Source: Sphingomonadales bacterium (GTDB lineage Bacteria; Pseudomonadota; Alphaproteobacteria; Sphingomonadales; Sphingomonadaceae). Taken from it: a stretch of 8,707 bases of DNA. The position numbers were made by a program, and so were the translations under genes. The stretch is taken from assembly GCA_024636595.1 (NCBI GenBank), contig JAGXGT010000161.1, positions 1-8,707 of the forward strand, read 5' to 3'. The notes beneath the pieces are model-generated. The model was not told the DNA's origin and made no database searches. It saw nothing but the letters and a program-made list of their open reading frames with translations. Below, piece by piece: positions 1-6,684 of this stretch; the stretch's first letter is position 1, and the number at the start of each line of letters is the position of its first letter.

Positions 1-383
1 AGATAAGCCGGTTGGAAGCACTCGAAGGCTCCGAAATCAACGAGGCAAAAAAAATTCTCGCTGATGCTGCCACGGCCATGGCGCATGGGCAAACCGCCGC
101 GAACGATGCCGCTCATACCGCGCAACAGACTTTTGAACAGGGCGCAGCGGGTGGTGATTTGCCGGTGCTCGAGATTTCGGAAGTTCAGATTTCCATCCTC
201 GACGCTCTGGTCGGCATCGGATTCTGTGCATCGAAGGGCGAAGCCAAGCGGCTGGTCGCCGGTGGCGGCGCTCGGATTGATGATGAACCCGTAGGCGATG
301 CTGGGGCGATGGTTGATTTGGCAGATGCAGACACAAAAATATCTGCGGGCAAGAAAAAGCACGGTCTATTGCGGAAAGTCTAG
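1..383 (+). CDS. tyrS: Tyrosyl-tRNA synthetase, C-terminal part (5' truncated by window edge)
   Basis: This is the C-terminal tail of a class I tyrosyl-tRNA synthetase, the cytoplasmic enzyme that charges tRNA-Tyr. The frame is open to the left edge (first whole codon at base 3), so the TTG at 12 is an internal leucine codon, not a start. The visible part begins with the helical linker that follows the catalytic domain (INEAKKILADAATAMAHG). It ends in an S4-type RNA-binding domain: ISILDALVGIGFCASKGEAK, then RLVAGGGARID, and a closing IxAGKKKHGLLR stretch that matches the end of bacterial TyrS. The catalytic HIGH and KMSKS motifs lie outside the window. It stops with TAG at 381-383. An A8 run at 47-54 encodes part of the conserved Ala-Lys-Lys and leaves the frame intact. 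The S4 domain alone could suggest another S4 protein, but the linker makes TyrS much the best fit. Confidence 0.93.
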   Translation, partial: ISRLEALEGSEINEAKKILADAATAMAHGQTAANDAAHTAQQTFEQGAAGGDLPVLEISEVQISILDALVGIGFCASKGEAKRLVAGGGARIDDEPVGDAGAMVDLADADTKISAGKKKHGLLRKV

Positions 384-476
384 CTGAATTGCTGATTGGC
401 CGGCTACCTTCATTTACCATTTATTCTCAATCAATATCTATTGTCGCGATGAACCATTTAACGGAGTCCTTGTGAC
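384..476. other. Intergenic region tyrS-pilZ with no clear terminator or promoter
   Basis: These 93 bp separate tyrS from the PilZ gene on the same strand. I see no strong stem-loop followed by a T-run after tyrS; the only pairing (TAGC 381-384 with GCTA 403-406) is short and has a long loop. The stretch from about 411 to 440 is AT-rich compared with the surrounding coding sequence and could hold the pilZ promoter, but no -35/-10 pair at normal spacing is convincing. The region ends in the pilZ ribosome binding site. Confidence 0.4.
463..466 (+). promoter_or_regulatory. Ribosome binding site of the PilZ gene
   Basis: GGAG lies 10 nt upstream of the ATG at 477 and supports that start. The GTG at 472 in the same stretch is followed two codons later by TGA and cannot be the start. 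Confidence 0.6.
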
Positions 477-812
477 ATGACGACTATATCGCCTGAGACA
501 TCACCCGACTCGCGCCGCGCGACTCGCTTTTCGGTCGATTTTGAAACCATTTGCGAATTTCATCCCAATCAGGAAATGACAGTACGCATTGCCAATATTT
601 CCGCCAATGGCATGATGCTCGCCGACCCGGTCGACATGGTAAAGGGAGACCGTCTAACCTTTCGCCTACCCGTTGCAGGACGCATTGAAGCTTATCTTAT
701 GTGGTCCCACGAGGGACGCCACGGCTTCAAATTCGAGCGCGTGATCCGGGAGCCGGATTTCGTAGCCATGCTCGACAAGATGAACAGCGCTAGCCGCTCC
801 GCAACAAACTAA
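477..812 (+). CDS. Single-domain PilZ protein, predicted cyclic-di-GMP receptor
   Basis: This 111-residue protein is a stand-alone PilZ domain. PilZ domains bind dimeric cyclic-di-GMP and pass the signal to partners controlling motility, surface polysaccharide or cell cycle. Both parts of the ligand-binding signature are present: the RxxxR arm (Arg13-Arg17, RRATR) and the (D/N)xSxxG strand motif (Asn40, Ser42, Gly45 in NISANG). The later W-x6-GxxF pattern (WSHEGRHGFKF) is also typical of the fold. Binding is therefore predicted to be intact. There is no signal peptide, membrane segment or fused output domain, so it probably acts in the cytoplasm through a partner that is not evident here. The start at 477 is supported by GGAG 10 nt upstream. 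The last 23 bp overlap the 3' end of recG on the opposite strand. The family call is firm; the pathway it controls cannot be read from the sequence. Confidence 0.88.
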   Translation: MTTISPETSPDSRRATRFSVDFETICEFHPNQEMTVRIANISANGMMLADPVDMVKGDRLTFRLPVAGRIEAYLMWSHEGRHGFKFERVIREPDFVAMLDKMNSASRSATN

Positions 813-2847
813 CGCCCCAATCACGCTCAAACAGGTACAGCGCAATCCGCGCGGCCTGCCCTCTTTCGCTGTCCAGCCCGCCATCCCGATCAAGCAACAG
901 CCGGGCGTCATCGGTAGCCGGCCCGATCAGGTCGTTAACCTGCGCCGGTGTCGCAACGCGAAAACCCGCGTCGCCTGACTGCCGGGTGCCCAATAACTCC
1001 CCTGCCCCACGCAGACGAAGATCTTCCTCGGCAATCCGAAAACCATCATTCGTTTCGCGCATCAAGGTTAGCCGCGCGCGCGCCGTTTCACTCAAGGTTT
1101 CGCCGCGAATTAACAGGCAATTGGATTTCACGCTGCCCCGTCCCACCCGCCCCCTGAGCTGATGCAATTGGGCAAGACCAAAGCGATCCGCGGCTTCGAT
1201 AATCATCAGGCTGGCATTCGGCACGTCCACACCTACTTCGATGACGGTCGTGGCGACAAGAACCTTGATTTCATCGCGCTGAAAACGGCTCATAACCAGA
1301 TCTTTTTCGGGCCCCTTCATCCGACCATGCACCAAACCGACCTGATCGCCAAATCGCGCCTTCAGGGAGGCAGCCCGGTCTTCTGCGGCGGCGAGATCGC
1401 TCTTTTCGCTTTCCTCGATCAAGGGACAGACCCAGTAAGCCTGACCACCCGCAGCGATGTGACGGGCAAGGCCATCAACCACGTCCGGCAAACGTGCATC
1501 GGAAATCACGCTGGTATCAATGGCTTGCCGACCGGGAGGAAGCTCGTCAATCCGCGAGACATCCATTTCGCCAAATTGGCTGAGCGTCAGCGTCCGCGGT
1601 ATCGGCGTGGCTGTCATGGCCAGCAGATGCGGTGTTCGTTCGGCCTTCTGGGTCAGCATGAGTCGCTGCGACACGCCAAATTTATGTTGTTCATCGATCA
1701 CCGCCACGGCAAGATTCTTGTAGCGGACATGCTCTTGAAAAATCGCGTGGGTTCCAATCAAAATATCGATAGAACCGTCCATCAGCCCCATCAACGTCGC
1801 TTCGCGGACCTTGCCCTTGTCGCGCCCGGTCAATATCGCAAGATTCACCGGGACACCTGCCAGCAACTTCTGCAGGCTTTCAAAATGCTGTCGCGCCAGA
1901 ATTTCCGTCGGTGCCAGAAAGGCACCCTGATATCCCGCTTCCACCGCCGACAGCAGCGCCATCACCGCCACCAGAGTCTTTCCCGAGCCGACATCACCCT
2001 GAAGCAAGCGCAGCATCGGGGCGCTCTGCGCAAGATCACCTTCTATTTCGCCAATGCAGCGCTTCTGGGCATTGGTCAGTTCAAACGGCAACTTCATCTG
2101 GTCGCGGAGCCTGCCATCGCCTCGGACCGGAATCCCCTTCTTGCTCCGATTGCTGGCCCGCACCAGCATGAAGGCAAGCTGGTTGGCAAAAACCTCGTCG
2201 TAGGCGAGCCGATCAGTGGCATCCGCGCCTTCCCTAGTGTGGAGTGCATCAATACTATGCTTCCAGCTCTTCCAGCTTTTGGCAGCCAGCTGGGTTGGCT
2301 CGATCCATTCTGGGAGGTCTGGAGCAAGCGCCAGTGACTGTTCGATCAATTGCCGCATGCGTGCATTGCCAAGCCCGTCAGCCAATGGATAGATGGGTTC
2401 CATCAGCGCGATAGTATTGGCCTGCTCCGGCTCCATCACGTGGTCAGGATGCACCATCTGCAGTTCGTCACCATAACGCTCGAGCTTGCCGGAAATGACC
2501 TTGGGTTCCCCAAGCGGGAGCAATTTCTTGGGCCAGCCCGGGTTTCGACCGAAAAAGGTCAGGCTGATATAGTTGCCCAGCTTGTCCGTCGCGTGCACCC
2601 GCAAGGGGCTGCGCGGGCCTCCGGTGCGATAGTCGACCGGAGTCACCTCAATGATGATCGTCTCGCCGACATCGATTTCATCGAGCTCATCGACCCGTTT
2701 ACGTTGCATCCAGTAATTGGGTTCATGGTACAACAGATCCTTGACCCGGGTCAGCCGCAGCTTCTCGAGTGGCTTGGCCAATACCTTGCCGACGCCCTTG
2801 AGCGACTGGGTTTCGCCAAATAATGGATTGAGTATCTCGGGCCGCAT
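790..2847 (-). CDS. recG: ATP-dependent DNA helicase RecG
   Basis: RecG is a double-stranded DNA translocase that remodels stalled replication forks and branch-migrates Holliday junctions, D-loops and R-loops. The 685-residue product is full length (E. coli RecG is 693). An N-terminal wedge/OB-fold region covers roughly residues 10-150. The SF2 motor follows with Walker A GDVGSGKT (284-291), DEQH box (385-388), motif III in TATPIPRT (412-419) and motif VI in QLRGRVGRG (563-571). The translocation-motif tail EEDLRLRGAGELLG is at 607-620, followed by TRQSG. No key residue is missing. The ATG start (complement of 2845-2847) has an AAGGCGG ribosome binding site at 2854-2860. It diverges from sdhE and converges with the PilZ gene, overlapping that gene's last 23 bp, so no room is left for a terminator between the two stops. 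A recG next to sdhE-mfd is an arrangement I recall from other alphaproteobacteria. Confidence 0.97.
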   Translation of the reverse strand: MRPEILNPLFGETQSLKGVGKVLAKPLEKLRLTRVKDLLYHEPNYWMQRKRVDELDEIDVGETIIIEVTPVDYRTGGPRSPLRVHATDKLGNYISLTFFGRNPGWPKKLLPLGEPKVISGKLERYGDELQMVHPDHVMEPEQANTIALMEPIYPLADGLGNARMRQLIEQSLALAPDLPEWIEPTQLAAKSWKSWKHSIDALHTREGADATDRLAYDEVFANQLAFMLVRASNRSKKGIPVRGDGRLRDQMKLPFELTNAQKRCIGEIEGDLAQSAPMLRLLQGDVGSGKTLVAVMALLSAVEAGYQGAFLAPTEILARQHFESLQKLLAGVPVNLAILTGRDKGKVREATLMGLMDGSIDILIGTHAIFQEHVRYKNLAVAVIDEQHKFGVSQRLMLTQKAERTPHLLAMTATPIPRTLTLSQFGEMDVSRIDELPPGRQAIDTSVISDARLPDVVDGLARHIAAGGQAYWVCPLIEESEKSDLAAAEDRAASLKARFGDQVGLVHGRMKGPEKDLVMSRFQRDEIKVLVATTVIEVGVDVPNASLMIIEAADRFGLAQLHQLRGRVGRGSVKSNCLLIRGETLSETARARLTLMRETNDGFRIAEEDLRLRGAGELLGTRQSGDAGFRVATPAQVNDLIGPATDDARLLLDRDGGLDSERGQAARIALYLFERDWGVSLLRSG

Positions 2848-2906
2848 GTCTATCCGCCTTTATACCCCCGCTGGCTCATTATGCCAGCCAAGTTGGAGCA
2901 ACGAAT
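2848..2906. promoter_or_regulatory. Divergent recG/sdhE intergenic region with a perfect dyad
   Basis: This 59-bp gap must hold, or lie very near, the promoters for recG (leftward) and sdhE-mfd (rightward), because both genes start from it. It contains a perfect inverted repeat, GCTGGC (2870-2875) and GCCAGC (2883-2888), around a 7-nt AT-rich spacer. A shorter dyad, CCAA-g-TTGG, follows at 2888-2896. The remainder is filled by the two ribosome binding sites: GGAG at 2895-2898, 8 nt before the sdhE ATG, and AAGGCGG on the minus strand at 2854-2860. I cannot assign -35/-10 boxes with confidence in either direction. The dyad may be an operator or a 5'-UTR hairpin; a role is inference. Confidence 0.4.
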
Positions 2907-3173
2907 ATGGACCGCGAAACAAGGCTGAAACGGCTACAATTTCGCGCCTGGCATCGTGGAACCCGGGAAGCGGACTTCTTGATCGGCGGATTTTTTGATC
3001 GCTATAGCCCTGATTGGTCAGAGCGAGACATGGACTGGTTTGCAACCCTGCTCGTCGAAGATGACGTTGATGTCATGGCTTGGGCGATTGGCACCCTGCC
3101 CGTTCCTCCAGCGTTCGACGGTCCACAAATGGCCTCCATGCAGAAACTCGACTATATCGACGCGACGAAATAA
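2907..3173 (+). CDS. sdhE: FAD assembly factor SdhE (succinate dehydrogenase assembly factor 2, DUF339 family)
   Basis: SdhE binds the flavoprotein subunit SdhA and promotes covalent attachment of FAD, which succinate dehydrogenase (complex II) needs to work. The 88-residue product has the family's usual size. It carries the hallmark RGxxE motif at residues 17-21 (RGTRE), the segment that contacts the flavoprotein near its FAD-linking histidine. The acidic stretch LLVEDDVDVMAW (48-59) corresponds to the conserved LLExxDxDLxxW region. It is a small soluble helical protein with no signal peptide. The ATG at 2907 is preceded by GGAG at 2895-2898, spacing 8. It starts 59 bp from the divergent recG and ends 32 bp before mfd on the same strand, so sdhE and mfd are probably cotranscribed. 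The sdh structural genes are not in the window. Confidence 0.94.
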   Translation: MDRETRLKRLQFRAWHRGTREADFLIGGFFDRYSPDWSERDMDWFATLLVEDDVDVMAWAIGTLPVPPAFDGPQMASMQKLDYIDATK

Positions 3174-3205
3174 TTTTCCTGCCCTATATCCAGAAGCGAT
3201 TTTGA

Positions 3206-6200
3206 GTGTCCTATTTAGATAGATTATTGTCCTCCGAGAAAGGCATGACGCTGACCGGCGTGCCCGTTGGCTATCGACCGCTGTTTCTTTCAGAAATCGC
3301 TGTCAGATCGGAGCAACGCACAATGTTTATCGCCACCGACGACGCAGCGATGAGCGCAATCGTCGAAGCCGCCCATTTCTTTGCGCCGGACCTCGAGATT
3401 ATCGAATTCCCGGCGTGGGACTGCCTGCCCTACGACCGTGCATCGCCGGCGCTGCATACCACATCGGACCGGCTGGCAGCCTTGGCCAGACTTGCACTGC
3501 CATTCACAGGTTCACAGCTAGTGGTCACGACTGTCAACGCGGTAACCCAACGGGTTCTGGCACCATCGCGAATCAAGGAATTTGTCACCCGCCTCGCGCC
3601 CGGCACCATTGTCGAACAGGAAAAGCTGATCTCTTTCCTTTATGCCAACGGCTTTGTCCGCGTGGACACTGTCGCCGACAGCGGCGAATTTGCCGCGCGA
3701 GGCGGTCTGATCGATCTGTTTCCCCCCGGAGCAGAATTACCGATACGGATCGATCTTTTTGGCGACGAGATTGAGACCCTGCGCCAGTTCGACCCAGCCG
3801 ACCAGCGCACCGTAGGCAACATCGATGGACTTGATCTGTTGCCGGTGTCGGAGTTTCTGCTGGATGCCGAAAGCATTACCCGCTTTCGCACGCGCTATCG
3901 TGATCTTTTTGGCGCCGTTTCGACCAGCGATGCCTTATATCAATCGATCTCGGAAGGACGCCGCCTGGCGGGGATGGAGCATTGGCTGCCATTGCTCGAA
4001 GACCGGCTGGCGACGATTTTTGACTATGTTGGGGATGATTGCATAATTTTGCGGGATGCCGCCGGATCAGCAGCAGCAGAGGCGCAATTTTCGTCGATTG
4101 CCGATTATCACAAGAACCGGGTGGACGCCGACAAAGCTAATCTGTCGAGCTACCGCCCGCTGCCGCCGGAGATGCTCTATCTGACGCCGGATGAATGGCG
4201 GTCCAAAGAGAATGAAGCGCCAATCCATATTCTGAGCGAATTTGACGAACCGGAATCTGCAACCGTGCTGTCGATGTCGGTGTCGTCGCCTCGTGATTTT
4301 GCTCCTGAACGAGCCCGCAACGAGAACATCTATCAGGCATTGGGCGCGCATCTCAACAGTCTGACGAAATCCGGCACCACGGCGATAGTCGCAAGTTACA
4401 GCAAGGGTTCGCGCGCACGCATTTTTGATCTGCTGAAAGACCATGGCATCAAGACAGCTGCACTTTGTGATGACTGGAATTCCTGCCTGTCGGCAGCCCC
4501 GGGTGTGGCTCTCACCATATTGCCACTGTCCTCGGGCTTCCGGACAGATAGCTTGTCGCTGCTCACCGAGCAGGATATTTTTGGCGATCGGCTGGTCCGC
4601 AAATCCAAACGGCGCAAAAGCAGCGATGCCTTCATTGAGGAATTGTCGGCGCTCAGTCAGGGCGATCTGGTTGTCCATCTGGAACATGGCATCGGCCTCT
4701 ATGAAGGCATCGTTTCTATTCCCGTCGGCACCAGCCCGCATGATTGCGTTCACCTAAAATATGCTGGCGGCGACAAGCTCTATGTTCCCGTCGAGAATAT
4801 CGACGTTCTCAGCCGCTATGGTGAAGGCGGCGACAGCGTTGTCCTGGACCGGCTCGGCGGCGAAGGATGGCAACGGCGCAAATCCAAGCTGAAGGAACGG
4901 ATCCGGGCGATTGCCCATGAGCTGCTCAGAACCGCTGCCGCGCGCGCCTTGCAGCCCGCTACCCCTGCCCGCGTTGACGCATCCGAAATGGCCGGATTCG
5001 TGGACCGTTTCCCCTATCAGGAGACGGATGATCAGCAGCAGGCGATCGAAGAAGTTCTGGCCGACATGGCATCGGGCAAGGCGATGGACCGGCTGGTCTG
5101 TGGTGATGTCGGCTTTGGCAAGACCGAGGTCGCGATGCGCGCAGCCTTTGCCGCCGCTATGGCCGGAATGCAGGTTGCGATCATTGCACCCACGACGCTG
5201 CTCGCCCGTCAGCATTTCAACAATTTCGAAGAGCGTTTCCGGCCCTTCCCGATAAAGATCGGTCGGCTATCTCGGCTGGTTCCTCCTGCAGAAGCGAAGA
5301 AAACCAAAGAAGGCCTGACCAGCGGCGAAGTAGACATTGTTATTGGCACCCACGCCCTGCTCGCCAAATCCATCGAATTCCAGCGGCTCGGCCTGATCAT
5401 TATCGACGAAGAGCAACGCTTTGGCGTTACTCACAAGGAACGGCTCAAGGCGATGAAGGCGGATGTCCATGTGCTGACCCTCACCGCCACACCGATCCCC
5501 CGCACATTGCAGATGGCGATGACCGGCATGCGCGAACTGTCGGTTATACAGACCCCGCCGGTCGACCGGCTCGCCGTGCGCACCTATGTGATGCCTTGGG
5601 ACCCGGTTCCGCTGCGCGAAGCATTGCTGCGTGAACATTATCGTGGCGGTCAGTCATTCATTGTCGTTCCCCGTATTGCCGACCTCCCGGATATCGAGGA
5701 GTTTCTCAAGAAACATGCCCCTGAACTGACCTATGTCGTTGCGCATGGACAGATGGCCCCAGCGACAGTCGAAGAGCGGATGTCCGCCTATTACGACCGC
5801 AATTATGATGTGCTGCTCTCTACCACCATCGTCGAAAGCGGCTTGGATATTCCCAGTGCAAATACACTGATCATCCATCGTGCCGATCGCTTTGGCCTGG
5901 CCCAACTCTATCAACTGAGAGGCCGGGTTGGCCGGTCAAAAACGCGTGCATATGCCTATATGGTGACACCAAAAGACCGGATCATCACTGAAAAGGCCGA
6001 GAAAAGGCTAAAAATTCTGGGTGATCTCGACAGCCTTGGTGCCGGATTTGAACTGGCGAGTCATGATCTGGACATTCGCGGAGCCGGCAATCTGCTGGGC
6101 GACGAACAATCCGGGCATATCAAGGAAGTTGGCTTCGAACTGTACCAGTCGATGCTTGAAGATGCCATCCTCGAAGCCAAGGCCAAAGGCTCCGGCCTGC

Positions 6201-6676
6201 CAGCACAGACAGATAGCTTCTCGCCCCAGATCACGGTCGATGCCCCGATTTTGATACCGGAAGCCTATGTGCCCGACCTTTCCCTCCGGATGGGGCTCTA
6301 TCGCCGGATGAATGGCCTCAAAACCCTGCCGGACATCGAATCCTTTGCCGCGGAAATGATCGACAGATTTGGTGATCTGCCGATCCAGACGGACAATCTG
6401 CTCAAGCTTATGCATATCAAGATGAATTGCGTGAACGCACAGATCGCGAAAATCGAAATGGGGCCGCGCGGTGCGTTGGTCACTTTTCACAACGACACGT
6501 TCCCCAATGTCCAGGGCCTGCTTGACTATGTCGACCGGCTCAAGGGCACGGCAAAAATTCGGCCCGACAATAAGCTGTTCATCGAGCGCAAGTGGCGCGA
6601 CCCCAAGTCCCGCCTGCACGGCCTGACCCAATTGACCACGGGGCTGTCAAAACTGGCGCAACGCGCAACCGCCTAG
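3206..6676 (+). CDS. mfd: Transcription-repair coupling factor Mfd
   Basis: Mfd removes RNA polymerase stalled at DNA lesions and recruits UvrA for transcription-coupled nucleotide excision repair. The 1156-residue product is full length. The UvrB-like N-terminal module includes FPAWDCLPYDR (68-78) and the RGGLIDLFPPG segment (165-175). Arg165, Arg181 and Phe185 appear to line up with E. coli Mfd residues linked to UvrA contact. The RNA-polymerase-interacting domain follows (about 484-550; GDLVVHLEHGIGLYEGI at 486-502). The motor has Walker A GDVGFGKT (633-640), DEEQ box (734-737), TATPIPRT (760-767) and QLRGRVGRS (903-911). A RecG-like translocation motif, LDIRGAGNLLGDEQSGH, is at 955-971, and the C-terminal domain covers about 1010-1156. 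The start is GTG at 3206, directly after an in-frame TGA (3203-3205), so no earlier start is possible. The Shine-Dalgarno is weak, and ATG 3245 is the first in-frame ATG alternative. The stop shares CTAG with the convergent EAL gene. Confidence 0.97.
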   Translation: MSYLDRLLSSEKGMTLTGVPVGYRPLFLSEIAVRSEQRTMFIATDDAAMSAIVEAAHFFAPDLEIIEFPAWDCLPYDRASPALHTTSDRLAALARLALPFTGSQLVVTTVNAVTQRVLAPSRIKEFVTRLAPGTIVEQEKLISFLYANGFVRVDTVADSGEFAARGGLIDLFPPGAELPIRIDLFGDEIETLRQFDPADQRTVGNIDGLDLLPVSEFLLDAESITRFRTRYRDLFGAVSTSDALYQSISEGRRLAGMEHWLPLLEDRLATIFDYVGDDCIILRDAAGSAAAEAQFSSIADYHKNRVDADKANLSSYRPLPPEMLYLTPDEWRSKENEAPIHILSEFDEPESATVLSMSVSSPRDFAPERARNENIYQALGAHLNSLTKSGTTAIVASYSKGSRARIFDLLKDHGIKTAALCDDWNSCLSAAPGVALTILPLSSGFRTDSLSLLTEQDIFGDRLVRKSKRRKSSDAFIEELSALSQGDLVVHLEHGIGLYEGIVSIPVGTSPHDCVHLKYAGGDKLYVPVENIDVLSRYGEGGDSVVLDRLGGEGWQRRKSKLKERIRAIAHELLRTAAARALQPATPARVDASEMAGFVDRFPYQETDDQQQAIEEVLADMASGKAMDRLVCGDVGFGKTEVAMRAAFAAAMAGMQVAIIAPTTLLARQHFNNFEERFRPFPIKIGRLSRLVPPAEAKKTKEGLTSGEVDIVIGTHALLAKSIEFQRLGLIIIDEEQRFGVTHKERLKAMKADVHVLTLTATPIPRTLQMAMTGMRELSVIQTPPVDRLAVRTYVMPWDPVPLREALLREHYRGGQSFIVVPRIADLPDIEEFLKKHAPELTYVVAHGQMAPATVEERMSAYYDRNYDVLLSTTIVESGLDIPSANTLIIHRADRFGLAQLYQLRGRVGRSKTRAYAYMVTPKDRIITEKAEKRLKILGDLDSLGAGFELASHDLDIRGAGNLLGDEQSGHIKEVGFELYQSMLEDAILEAKAKGSGLPAQTDSFSPQITVDAPILIPEAYVPDLSLRMGLYRRMNGLKTLPDIESFAAEMIDRFGDLPIQTDNLLKLMHIKMNCVNAQIAKIEMGPRGALVTFHNDTFPNVQGLLDYVDRLKGTAKIRPDNKLFIERKWRDPKSRLHGLTQLTTGLSKLAQRATA

Positions 6677-6684
6677 TTGCTGCG
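6662..6684. terminator. Imperfect stem-loop across the mfd/EAL stop codons, possible bidirectional terminator
   Basis: CGCGCAAC at 6662-6669 pairs with GTTGC (6676-6680) and GCG (6682-6684), giving 8 bp with one bulged T at 6681 and a 6-nt loop at 6670-6675. The loop holds most of the shared CTAG in which both convergent genes stop. There is no T-run on either side, so it is not a textbook intrinsic terminator. A transcription-ending or 3'-stabilising role is inference from its position. Confidence 0.3.

Noticed and set aside
12..14. TTG as a possible start of a short S4-domain protein
   Set aside because: The frame continues upstream to the window edge and the sequence on both sides matches the TyrS linker, so this is an internal leucine codon.
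47..54. A8 run in tyrS as a possible programmed frameshift or slippage site
   Set aside because: The zero frame continues through the whole S4 domain and encodes the expected Ala-Lys-Lys; nothing suggests a functional alternative frame product.
381..406. TAGC/GCTA pairing after tyrS as a terminator
   Set aside because: Only 4 bp pair around a loop of about 18 nt, with no T-run directly after it. Too weak to call.
734..737. DEEQ in place of DEEH in Mfd as a motor defect
   Set aside because: DEEQ is, to my knowledge, a common form in Mfd proteins from other bacteria, so it is normal variation.
786..798. AGCG/CGCT pairing at the PilZ/recG junction as a terminator
   Set aside because: Only a 4-bp stem with a 5-nt loop and no T-run; expected often by chance.
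1162..2337. A 391-codon open frame on the + strand, antisense to recG
   Set aside because: The predicted protein is rich in His, Arg, Gln and Pro with no recognisable domain, and it lies wholly inside a well-supported recG. It is best explained as a codon-bias shadow.
4067..4753. A 228-codon open frame on the minus strand inside mfd
   Set aside because: It is opposite conserved Mfd sequence, has no recognisable motif and no ribosome binding site or promoter that I can see. Treated as a shadow frame.
6008..6631. A 207-codon open frame on the minus strand inside the 3' part of mfd
   Set aside because: It overlaps the translocation motif and C-terminal domain of Mfd and shows no domain of its own. 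Treated as a shadow frame.
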